DNA of 50,929 nt from Gemmatimonadota bacterium (GTDB lineage: Bacteria > Gemmatimonadota > Gemmatimonadetes > Longimicrobiales > Gaopeijiaceae). Position 1 is the stretch's first letter. Each line of letters opens with the position of its first letter. Shown in pieces: positions 1-7,490 of this stretch. The position numbers were made by a program, and so were the translations under genes. The DNA lies in assembly GCA_009841165.1 (NCBI GenBank), contig VXMI01000232.1, forward strand, positions 1 to 50,929. The letters run 5' to 3'. The notes beneath the pieces were generated by a model. That model saw nothing but the letters and a program-made list of their open reading frames with translations. It did no database searches and was not told the DNA's origin.

Positions 1-2
1 GG

Positions 3-602
3 CAGATCGTCTTCCCCGTCCGCGTCATGCGCGTCCTCGGCGCCGATACCCTCATCGTCTCGGCGGCGTGCGGCGGCATGAACCCGCTCTGGGGGCCCGG
101 CGACCTGGTTCTCCTGGACGACCACATCAACTTCATGGGGGACAGCCCGCTCATCGGTCCCAACCTCGACGAGCTGGGTCCCCGCTTCCCGGACATGTCC
201 GCGCCGTACGACCCCGGCCTGCGGGAGGTCGCCGCGCACGTGGCCATGGACGAGCGCCTGACGCTGCGCCACGGCGTCTACGTGGCCGTGCCCGGGCCGC
301 AGCTCGAGACCCGCGCCGAGTACCGCATGCTCCGGGCAACGGGGGCGGACGTGGTGGGGATGTCCACCGTGCCCGAGGTCATCGCCGCCCGTCACATGGA
401 CATGCGCGTGCTTGCGATCGCCGTCATCACCGACCAGTGCCTTCCCGATGCGCTCGACGAGGTCGACATCCGGAAGATCATCGCCACGGCAACGGCAGCC
501 GGCCCGAACCTCACGCGTGTGGTGGCCGGAGTGGTCCGCTCGCTCGCAACCGAGCCGGCGGCCGCCGCCGCGCCCACCCTCTCCCCGGAGTCCTCGGCCT
601 GA
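3..602 (+). CDS. punA: Purine nucleoside phosphorylase, C-terminal part (5' truncated by the window)
   Basis: The frame is open from base 3 and lacks its N-terminus, so only about the last 199 residues are visible. They hold the trimeric purine nucleoside phosphorylase signatures: a CGGMNP stretch, the VPGPQLETRAEYRML segment that corresponds to the GP-x-x-ET-x-AE substrate loop, and the GMSTVPEV motif, followed by VITD. The family cleaves purine (deoxy)nucleosides with phosphate in the cytoplasmic salvage pathway. The internal ATG at 27 is not the start, because conserved FPVRVM residues are encoded before it. The Ala/Pro-rich tail of about 20 residues is not part of the conserved fold. The stop (TGA at 600-602) overlaps the ATG of ileS at 602 by one base, so the two are probably cotranscribed. 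The gene symbol is by family only. Confidence 0.9.
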   Translation, partial: QIVFPVRVMRVLGADTLIVSAACGGMNPLWGPGDLVLLDDHINFMGDSPLIGPNLDELGPRFPDMSAPYDPGLREVAAHVAMDERLTLRHGVYVAVPGPQLETRAEYRMLRATGADVVGMSTVPEVIAARHMDMRVLAIAVITDQCLPDALDEVDIRKIIATATAAGPNLTRVVAGVVRSLATEPAAAAAPTLSPESSA

Positions 603-3600
603 TGCGCTACCCCGAACTTCCGTCCACCCTCGTCGCCCTCGAGGAGGCCGTCCTGGAACGCTGGCGCAAGGAGGACACCTTCCGCCGCACTCTTCAGGCC
701 ACCGCGGACGGCGAGCAGTTCGTCTTCTTCGAAGGCCCGCCCACCGCCAACGGCCGGCCCGGCCTGCACCACGTGATCAGCCGGGCCATCAAGGACCTGG
801 TCTGCCGCTACCAGACCATGCTCGGCAAGCACGTAACCAGGATCGCCGGGTGGGACACGCACGGTTTGCCCGTCGAGATCGAGGCGCAGAAGCAGCTCGG
901 GATCGAGGACAAGAGGGAGATCGAGGAGCGCGGCATCGCCTGGTTCAACGAGCGCTGCAGGGAGTCCGTCCTGGCCTACACGGACGAATGGGAGCGCTTC
1001 TCGGAGCGGATCGGGTACTGGCAGGACTACTCGCGCCCCTACGTGACCTTCCACGCCGAGTACATCGAGTCGATCTGGTGGATCATGTCGCGGATGGCCG
1101 ACAGGGGGCTTCTGTACAAGGGCCACAAGGTGGTGCCATGGTGCCCCTCCGACCAGACCGTGCTGTCTTCTCACGAGCTCTCGCTCGGATACCGGGACGT
1201 GAAGGATCCGTCGCTCTGGGTCACCCTGGAACTCCTGGACGGTTCGGGAAGGCACGCGCTGGTGTGGACGACGACGCCGTGGACGCTGGTCTCCAACGCG
1301 GCGCTGGCGGTCCACCCGGAGATCGAATACGTGGAGGTCGAGGACCGGGGCAAGCGGCTCGTTCTGGCGAGCAAGCGGGCCGAGGCGCTCTTCGGCGGGG
1401 AGCGGATCGGCGCAACGGTTCCGGTCTCGGAGCTGATCGGGGCCCGGTACCGGCGGCCCTTCGAAATCATTCCGGCCGACGCGGTCCGCGGGCGTGCCTG
1501 GGAGATCGTGGCGGCCGACTTCGTGTCCGACGAGGAGGGGTCGGGTGTCGTGCACATGTCGCCCGCCTACGGTGCCGACGACTACCAGGCCGGGAAGGAC
1601 TTCGGGCTGGCGGTCATGGAACCGGTGCAGAACGACGGCACCTTCGCGGCCGACCTGCCCCTCATCGGGGGGCTGTTCTTCAAGGACGCCGACGCCCCCC
1701 TGGTGCGGGATCTGGAGGAGCGCGGCCTCGTGTTCGCTTGCACCGGCGAGACCCACTCGTATCCCCATTGCTGGCGCTGCGACGCCCCGCTCGTCTACAT
1801 GGCAAGGCATAGCTGGTTCGCGCGCACGTCGACCCTGCGCGACGACCTGCTCGCCAACAACGCGCAAGTGAACTGGCACCCCGCGCAGGTCGGCGAGGGA
1901 CGCTTCGGCGAGTGGCTGAAGGGGAATGTCGACTGGGCGCTTTCGCGCGACCGCTACTGGGGAACGCCACTGCCGGCCTGGGTCTCGGAGGACGATCCCG
2001 AGCACGTGGTGTGGATCGGCAGCTTCGCCGAGCTGGCCGAGAAGGCCGGGGGGCTGCCCGACGACTTCGACCCCCACAGGCCGTTCATCGACGAAATCAC
2101 CTGGCGCTGCCCGGAGACGGGATCGGTCATGCGCCGAACGCCCGAGGTGATCGACGTCTGGTTCGACTCGGGTGCGATGCCCTGGGCGCAGTGGCACTAC
2201 CCCTTCGAGAACCGCGAGGAGTACGATCGCCATTTCCCGGCCGACTTCATCTGCGAGGCGGTGGACCAGACGCGCGGATGGTTCTATTCGCTGCACGCGA
2301 TCTCGACCATGCTGGGACTCGGCCCCGCCTTCCGCAACGTGATCGTGAACGACCTGATCCTGGATGCGGCCGGGCAGAAGATGTCCAAGTCCAGGGGCAA
2401 TGTGGTGAACCCGTGGGACGCGGTCGCGGATCACGGCGCCGACGGCGTGCGCTGGTACATGATCACGGTCAGCAACCCTTGGCTGCCCACCCGCTTCGAT
2501 CCGGACGGCGTGCGCGAGTCGGCCGCGCGGTTCTTCGACACCCTGCTCAACACCTACCGCTTCTTCGCGCTCTACGCCAACCTCGAGGACTGGGCGCCGG
2601 CTGCTGGCCACGCACCTCCCGCCTCGCGCTCTCCGCTCGACCGCTGGCTCCTCTCGCGCCTGAACCGCCTGATCGGGACCGTCAGGGACGAACTGGACGC
2701 CTACAACCCGACCCGCGCCTACCGCGCCGTGGCTGCCTTCGTGGACGGCGAACTCTCCAACTGGTACGTGCGGCGCTCCCGTTCGCGCTTCTGGGGCAAC
2801 GCCGAGAGCGCCGATTCCGCGGCGGCCTTTGCGACCCTGCACGACGCGCTGCGCATCACCGCACTGCTGGTTGCCCCGGTCACACCCTTCACCTCCGACT
2901 GGTTGCATCGTGCGCTGACGGGCCGTTCCAGCCATACCGAGCCGTTTCCCGAGGCCGACGCGGGGCTGATCGACGATCGGCTGGAGGCCGACATGACCCA
3001 CGTACGAACCCTGAGCACGCTGGGTCGGGCCGCGCGGGAACAGATCGGAGTCCGTGTCCGCCAGCCGCTGGGCCGGCTCCTCGCGGTGGTTCCCGGCACG
3101 CCTCCCGCCGACGACGTGCTGGCGCTTCTTTGCGCCGAGATCAACGTCAAGCGGGTCGAGTTCGCCGCTTCCTCGGAGGGGCTGGTCAAGCTCGCCGCCC
3201 GGCCCGATTTCCGCGCGCTGGGCCGCCGCTTCCGAAGGCTCACCCAGAAGGCGGCCGCACGGATACGGGCCCTCGACGCCGAGGCTCTGCGGACCGTCCG
3301 CGACGGCGGGACCGTGCGCATCGAGGTGAACGGCGCATGGCACGAGGTCGGTGCCGACGAGTTGGAGGTGGTGGAGGAAGCCCAGGGCGACTGGATCGTG
3401 CGCTCCGAAGGCCGCTGCACGGTCGGCCTCGATCCCGCCATCAGCGACGAGTTGCGGCTGGAGGGCCTGGCCCGGGAACTCGTCAACCGCATTCAGCGCC
3501 TCAGGCGCGACTCCGGACTCGCGGTCTCGGACCGGATCCGCCTGGGCATCGGCGGCAGCGACGCCGTGCGCGCGGCTGCCCTGGCGCACGGCGAGGTCAT

Positions 3601-3724
3601 CGCGCGCGAGACGCTCGCCCTCGCGGTGGACGTCACCCCGGGGATCGGCGACGGCTTCGACTTCCGCAAGGAGGCCGCGCTGGACGGGGAGGCCGCGATT
3701 CTGGGGCTGTCCGTTTCGGCGTAG
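602..3724 (+). CDS. ileS: Isoleucyl-tRNA synthetase (type 2, eukaryote-like)
   Basis: A 1040-residue class Ia synthetase that charges tRNA-Ile in the cytoplasm. The start overlaps the preceding stop (TGATG), and the protein begins directly with the conserved N-terminal helix. The HIGH element appears as GLHH at residues 54-57 within PPTANGRPGLHHV, a form also seen in Bacteroidota-type enzymes. KMSKS is intact near residue 593 (GQKMSKSRGN). WTTTPWTL and the following 200 residues form the CP1 editing domain. A CWRC pair lies near residue 390. The C-terminal half has the anticodon-binding domain and the long extension typical of type-2 enzymes, which are usually mupirocin-insensitive. Length and motifs are complete; nothing looks damaged. 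Confidence 0.97.
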   Translation: MRYPELPSTLVALEEAVLERWRKEDTFRRTLQATADGEQFVFFEGPPTANGRPGLHHVISRAIKDLVCRYQTMLGKHVTRIAGWDTHGLPVEIEAQKQLGIEDKREIEERGIAWFNERCRESVLAYTDEWERFSERIGYWQDYSRPYVTFHAEYIESIWWIMSRMADRGLLYKGHKVVPWCPSDQTVLSSHELSLGYRDVKDPSLWVTLELLDGSGRHALVWTTTPWTLVSNAALAVHPEIEYVEVEDRGKRLVLASKRAEALFGGERIGATVPVSELIGARYRRPFEIIPADAVRGRAWEIVAADFVSDEEGSGVVHMSPAYGADDYQAGKDFGLAVMEPVQNDGTFAADLPLIGGLFFKDADAPLVRDLEERGLVFACTGETHSYPHCWRCDAPLVYMARHSWFARTSTLRDDLLANNAQVNWHPAQVGEGRFGEWLKGNVDWALSRDRYWGTPLPAWVSEDDPEHVVWIGSFAELAEKAGGLPDDFDPHRPFIDEITWRCPETGSVMRRTPEVIDVWFDSGAMPWAQWHYPFENREEYDRHFPADFICEAVDQTRGWFYSLHAISTMLGLGPAFRNVIVNDLILDAAGQKMSKSRGNVVNPWDAVADHGADGVRWYMITVSNPWLPTRFDPDGVRESAARFFDTLLNTYRFFALYANLEDWAPAAGHAPPASRSPLDRWLLSRLNRLIGTVRDELDAYNPTRAYRAVAAFVDGELSNWYVRRSRSRFWGNAESADSAAAFATLHDALRITALLVAPVTPFTSDWLHRALTGRSSHTEPFPEADAGLIDDRLEADMTHVRTLSTLGRAAREQIGVRVRQPLGRLLAVVPGTPPADDVLALLCAEINVKRVEFAASSEGLVKLAARPDFRALGRRFRRLTQKAAARIRALDAEALRTVRDGGTVRIEVNGAWHEVGADELEVVEEAQGDWIVRSEGRCTVGLDPAISDELRLEGLARELVNRIQRLRRDSGLAVSDRIRLGIGGSDAVRAAALAHGEVIARETLALAVDVTPGIGDGFDFRKEAALDGEAAILGLSVSA

Positions 3725-3780
3725 CGGATCGTGCCTCCCGCCCCCGCTGCGTTGGTCCGGTGCGCCGGGGGCCGCTCGCC

Positions 3781-4761
3781 GTGACGCTGCATCGGTGGAC
3801 TGCCGGGGCGGAAGCGGCTGGTCGCCTGGACCGCTACGTGGCGGCAAGGCTGGGATTGTCGCGCAGCCGGGCCGCGGCGCTCGTGGTGGCGGGCGACGTT
3901 CTCGTCGACGGCCGCGTGCCGAAGAAGTCGGACCCGGTCGTTCCCGGCCAGCGCGTCGAGGCACGCGTTCCGGCACCGGCGCCCGCCCGCGCGGAGGCAC
4001 AGAACATACCGGTCGACATCGTCTTCCAGGACGCCGAACTGGCCGTGGTGAACAAGCAGCCCGGCCTCGTGGTGCACCCCGCGCCGGGCCACCCCGACGG
4101 GACGCTGGTGAACGCGCTCCTGCACCATGTGCGTGACCTGTCGGGCGTCGGGGGCACGCTGCGCCCCGGGATCGTGCACCGGCTCGACCGCGACACCTCG
4201 GGGCTGATCGTGGTGGCCAAGACCGACCGCGCGCACCGGGCGCTCTCGGAGGCGCTGAAGGCACGCCGGGTGAGGCGCGTGTACCTGGCGGCGATCTGGG
4301 GGACACTCGGCGAGCCGCGCCTCGAGGTCGACCGGCCGATCGGACGGCACCCCCGCGACCGGGTGTGCATGGCGGTGGTGCCGGAGGGACGGCCGGCGCT
4401 GACGCGTTTCCGGCACCTGGAGAGCTGGCCGGTCGGATCCGGTACGGCCACGGTGCGCCCCGCGGCCTCCCTTTGCGAAGCCGAACTGGGTACCGGCCGT
4501 ACCCACCAGATCCGTGTGCACGCGGCCGCGGTCGGCCACCCGGTGGTCGGGGACACGCTCTACGGCGCGGGGCGGGAGCGCGGCTTCGCGGGGCTTCAGC
4601 GGGGGTGGGCGGCGGCCCTGGCAAGGCGCACGCCGCGGCAGTTCCTGCATGCGCACCGGCTCGGGTTCGACCATCCCGTCACCGGTGCGGCGATGACCTT
4701 CGAGGCGCGGCTGCCCCCCGATCTTGCCGAAGTGCGCGAGTGGGCCACGGCGGGTGGTTGA
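3781..4761 (+). CDS. rluD: RluA/RluD-family 23S rRNA pseudouridine synthase
   Basis: A 326-residue protein with an N-terminal S4 RNA-binding domain (about residues 13-60) and a pseudouridine synthase domain. The catalytic Asp is D136 in GIVHRLDRDTSGL, and the GTGRTHQIRVH motif lies near residue 240. The family isomerises uridines in 23S rRNA; RluD modifies helix 69. The GTG at 3781 was chosen because it sits just before the S4 domain; no ATG is available, and the open frame upstream is only antisense-type high-GC noise over ileS. There are 56 bases between ileS and this gene, so it may be in the same operon. Assignment to RluD rather than another RluA paralogue rests on the S4 domain and is moderately sure. 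Confidence 0.9.
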   Translation: MTLHRWTAGAEAAGRLDRYVAARLGLSRSRAAALVVAGDVLVDGRVPKKSDPVVPGQRVEARVPAPAPARAEAQNIPVDIVFQDAELAVVNKQPGLVVHPAPGHPDGTLVNALLHHVRDLSGVGGTLRPGIVHRLDRDTSGLIVVAKTDRAHRALSEALKARRVRRVYLAAIWGTLGEPRLEVDRPIGRHPRDRVCMAVVPEGRPALTRFRHLESWPVGSGTATVRPAASLCEAELGTGRTHQIRVHAAAVGHPVVGDTLYGAGRERGFAGLQRGWAAALARRTPRQFLHAHRLGFDHPVTGAAMTFEARLPPDLAEVREWATAGG

Positions 4762-4776
4762 CGAAAGAGGGGGACG

Positions 4777-5754
4777 ATGGTAAGGAAGTTGTGCAAGAGC
4801 ATTGTACATGTGCAACAACTATGCACAATCATCGCAATCGCTATGATCACGCCGGTTGTCGTTGCGGCGCAACAAGATACGGGAAGCGCCTGGCGTTACC
4901 TCGAAGGAGCCGGAGCCAGCGGGGCCATCAGGGTGACCGCCCGCTACCAGGGCAGCGACTCGCTCCGGGCGGCCAGAGCCGTGGCGACGCTCGAAGCCAT
5001 GGGACCGCTTCCTGCCCTGTCCGGCACGGACCTTCACGCCACGCTCACCGTCGCACCCAACCGCGAGGTCATGGACTCGCTGGTCGGGGGTCGGGTGCCG
5101 GAGTGGGCCGGAGCCGTCGCGCTATCGGAGCGCATGGAAATGATCGTCCCCAGCGGACGCTTCTGGCCGGGGTCGCGGGTCGAGGAGGTGCGCGTGCTCC
5201 GCCATGAGTGGGCCCACCTGGCGCTGGCCTCCGAAATGGGACGGCTGCGCATCCCCCGCTGGTTCAACGAGGGCTACGCGGAGTGGGCGGCGGGAAGCTG
5301 GCGGGAGGACGGCGGCCTGAAGCTGAGCCTGGCGCTGGCGTTCGGCGGCGCCCCTCCGCTGGATTCCATCGCGCTCTCATGGCCTCGCGACCCCGTGCCC
5401 GCCGAGGTGGCCTACCTCCTGTCGGCGTCCGTCGTTCACTACCTCGTGGAGTCGAGCGGGATCGCGGGTTTGGAGGCCTTCATCGCGGCGTGGAAGCAGG
5501 GCGGGTCTTTCGACGGAGCCCTGCGCGAGGTCTACGGCGCCACACCCGGGCAGCTCGAAACCGCATGGCGCAGGTGGGTCGGCAGGCGATACGGCTGGCT
5601 CGCGGTGCTGTCCCACTCGGCCGTGTTCTGGACCGTGCTGGCCGCCGCCCTGTCGGCGATGTTCCTCGTCCGACGGCGCTACCGCCGCGAGCAGATGGCG
5701 CGGCTGCGGGCGGGTGAGCCTCCGGACGACCCGGACTTCTGGTCGGACGCGTGA
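4777..5754 (+). CDS. Exported, membrane-anchored HExxH metallopeptidase (peptidase MA-like)
   Basis: A 325-residue protein. Residues 1-32 form a signal sequence ending near VVVAAQQ. A zinc-peptidase motif HEWAH lies at 143-147, followed by WFNEGYAEW at 162-170, where a Glu can be the third zinc ligand. This is the gluzincin arrangement of the peptidase MA-like group. A C-terminal transmembrane helix spans about 275-297 and is followed by a basic stretch (RRRYRRE), which puts the catalytic domain outside the cytoplasmic membrane. The ATG at 4777 has a good purine-rich ribosome site (AGAGGGGG). It follows the rluD stop by 15 bases. The substrate is unknown. Codons 4-19 are unusually AT-rich for this region and contain repeated TGTGCAA words. 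Confidence 0.8.
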   Translation: MVRKLCKSIVHVQQLCTIIAIAMITPVVVAAQQDTGSAWRYLEGAGASGAIRVTARYQGSDSLRAARAVATLEAMGPLPALSGTDLHATLTVAPNREVMDSLVGGRVPEWAGAVALSERMEMIVPSGRFWPGSRVEEVRVLRHEWAHLALASEMGRLRIPRWFNEGYAEWAAGSWREDGGLKLSLALAFGGAPPLDSIALSWPRDPVPAEVAYLLSASVVHYLVESSGIAGLEAFIAAWKQGGSFDGALREVYGATPGQLETAWRRWVGRRYGWLAVLSHSAVFWTVLAAALSAMFLVRRRYRREQMARLRAGEPPDDPDFWSDA

Positions 5755-5787
5755 CCGTCCGGGTGGTCTGCGCCCAGCGGTCCGAGG

Positions 5788-5816
5788 TTGACCCCGGGAC
5801 CGCGTCTCTGTAGCGT
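5788..5816 (+). promoter_or_regulatory. Candidate sigma-70-type promoter for the DUF3098 gene
   Basis: TTGACC (5788-5793) and TAGCGT (5811-5816) are separated by 17 bases. Transcription would start around 5823, next to the ATG at 5824. No Shine-Dalgarno sequence precedes that ATG, so the message may be leaderless. The -10 match is imperfect and no experiment supports it. Confidence 0.4.
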
Positions 5817-5823
5817 CCCAACC

Positions 5824-6018
5824 ATGGCGCGACAACGAAGGAAGCGCGGCTCCGAACCGACGCTGAAGTTCTCGAAGATCAACCTCTGGTTCGCCCTCGG
5901 CGGATTGGCGACGATTGCTCTGGGCTACTACCTGCTGGGCCAGGGCTCGATCACGCTCGCACCGGTTCTCCTGGTCCTCGGCTACGCCGTCCTGCTGCCG
6001 GCGGCGATCATCCTCTGA
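5824..6018 (+). CDS. Small two-helix membrane protein, DUF3098-like
   Basis: A 64-residue protein with a basic N-terminus (MARQRRKRG), the FSKINLWFALGG entry into a first hydrophobic helix, a short GQG turn and a second hydrophobic helix to the C-terminus. Size, the aromatic residue before helix 1 and the topology match the DUF3098 family of small inner-membrane proteins, whose role is unknown. An in-frame ATG at 5788 would add 12 residues, but it overlaps the probable -35 box and lacks a ribosome site, so 5824 is preferred. The peptidase gene ends 69 bases upstream; the M28 peptidase starts 8 bases downstream, so those two are probably cotranscribed. Confidence 0.7.
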   Translation: MARQRRKRGSEPTLKFSKINLWFALGGLATIALGYYLLGQGSITLAPVLLVLGYAVLLPAAIIL

Positions 6019-6026
6019 GGCGGAAA

Positions 6027-7358
6027 ATGCGCTGGTCCCACGCGGGGTCGATCGCCCTCCTGCTCGGTTTCGCCGCGGCACCCTCCCCCTCGCAGGCCCA
6101 GGAATCCGCCTGGACGTGCCCCGATCCCGAATCCCTGATCGGTAACCTGGAGGGCACCCTCGCACACGTCCGATACCTTGCGGACGACCTGCTGGAGGGC
6201 CGCGCGGTCGCCACCCGTGGAGAGCGGTGCGCCGGCGACTACATCGCTGCCCGGTTCCGCGCTCTGGGTCTCGAGCCCGCCGGTGACGACGGCAGCTGGT
6301 TCCAGAGCTGGACGGTGAACTCCAACGACCCGCACGCTGGCGCAGTGCACGGCGAGGCCCGCAACGTGGTGGCGATCCTGCGCGGCACCGATCCCGACGG
6401 CGAGCAGGCGCTCGTCATCGGCGCGCACTACGACCACCTCGGGTTCGGCGGCCCGGGCTCGCTCTCGCCCGACGCGGGCGGCACGGTCCACAACGGCGCC
6501 GACGACAACGCGTCGGGAACGGCCGTGCTGCTGGAGGCGGCACGTGCGCTGGCTTCCGGCCCGCCCCTCGCGCAGGATGTCCTCTTCATCGCGTTCACCG
6601 GCGAGGAGCGCGGCCTGTGGGGCTCGGCGCACTATGTGAGTTCGCCGCTGCTGCCGCTGGAAGGCACGGTCGCCATGCTCAACCTGGACATGGTCGGCCG
6701 CGTCCGGGACGACCTGCTGACCGTCTTCGGCACCGGCACCGCGGAGGAGTGGAACGGCATCCTCGAGCGGGCCAACGCACGCCTGGGCGCGCCCCTCGAT
6801 CTGCGCCTCAACAGCGATGGTTTCGGGGCCTCGGACCACACCTCGTTCTATGCCCGGGGCATTCCGGTGCTGCACTTCTTCTCGAACACCCACCCCGAAT
6901 TCCACCGGGTCGAAGACGACTGGGAGCTCGTGAACGCGGAGGGGATGGACCGGGTCACGGAGCTCGTCACGGCGGTGGTCCGTGAAGTGGTCCCGGCTGC
7001 TGGGCTTGCGGCGCTAACTCCCGTGGAGGGAGCGGGCAATCCGCATGGAGTCGGGACGTCCGGGGACGAGAACTCGATGCGCAGCGGGTTCCGGGTGCGG
7101 CTGGGCACGATCCCGGACTACTCGCGCGAGTCGGGGGGAATGGCGATCACGGCGGTGCGCCCGGACAGCCCCGCCGCCGAAGCGGGCATGCAGGGCGGCG
7201 ATATCATCGTGCGGTTCGGCCCGCACGACGTGGACGACGTCTACGACTATATGGCGGCGCTGGGCGAATTCGATCCGGGCGACGAGGTCGAGATCGTCGT
7301 GCTGCGGGAAGGCGAGCGCGTGTCGTTCAAGGTCGTGCTCGTCGCGGGCGGAGGCTGA
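6027..7358 (+). CDS. Exported M28-family aminopeptidase with C-terminal PDZ domain
   Basis: A 443-residue secreted zinc peptidase. A signal peptide covers about residues 1-25 (cleavage near SQAQ). The M28 co-catalytic di-zinc ligands are all visible: H134 in GAHYDH, D159/D160 in NGADDNASG, the Glu pair in TGEERG (193-194), D221 in NLDMVG and a His in the NTHPEFHRVED stretch (289 or 293). A PDZ domain occupies about residues 355-440 (SPAAEAGMQGGDIIVRFG). M28-PDZ proteins are periplasmic or surface aminopeptidases that trim N-terminal residues from peptides. The start has a GAGGCGGAAA ribosome site and lies 8 bases after the DUF3098 gene. No catalytic residue is missing. Confidence 0.92.
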   Translation: MRWSHAGSIALLLGFAAAPSPSQAQESAWTCPDPESLIGNLEGTLAHVRYLADDLLEGRAVATRGERCAGDYIAARFRALGLEPAGDDGSWFQSWTVNSNDPHAGAVHGEARNVVAILRGTDPDGEQALVIGAHYDHLGFGGPGSLSPDAGGTVHNGADDNASGTAVLLEAARALASGPPLAQDVLFIAFTGEERGLWGSAHYVSSPLLPLEGTVAMLNLDMVGRVRDDLLTVFGTGTAEEWNGILERANARLGAPLDLRLNSDGFGASDHTSFYARGIPVLHFFSNTHPEFHRVEDDWELVNAEGMDRVTELVTAVVREVVPAAGLAALTPVEGAGNPHGVGTSGDENSMRSGFRVRLGTIPDYSRESGGMAITAVRPDSPAAEAGMQGGDIIVRFGPHDVDDVYDYMAALGEFDPGDEVEIVVLREGERVSFKVVLVAGGG

Positions 7359-7412
7359 GCGGGGCACCACCCGCACGGCCCGTCGCACCCTTGCGGCGCC
7401 CACCCGACTCCA

Positions 7413-7460
7413 GCAATATCCATAGTATCGGTGTCCATTATATAAGACATATGGAGTACG
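7413..7460 (+). promoter_or_regulatory. AT-rich promoter island before the six-gene operon
   Basis: Within the 132-base gap before the first cytochrome gene there is a sharply AT-rich stretch (around 7413-7460) in otherwise GC-rich DNA. It contains TATAAG at 7441-7446 and a TCCAT...ATGGA inverted repeat with its arms at 7434-7438 and 7451-7455. It is the only plausible promoter for the tightly packed genes up to 18901. No convincing -35 box was found, so the exact promoter is uncertain. Confidence 0.4.
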
Positions 7461-7490
7461 GATCCGCCCACTGACCAAGAAATCGCCGGC

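Noticed and set aside
392..4624. A very long minus-strand open frame opposite ileS and rluD
   Set aside because: It is antisense to two clear genes, rich in Arg/Pro/Gly, and has no domain; it results from third-position GC bias.
5377..6165. A minus-strand open frame across the peptidase, DUF3098 and M28 genes
   Set aside because: It spans three plus-strand genes with good motifs and has low-complexity Arg/Gly content.
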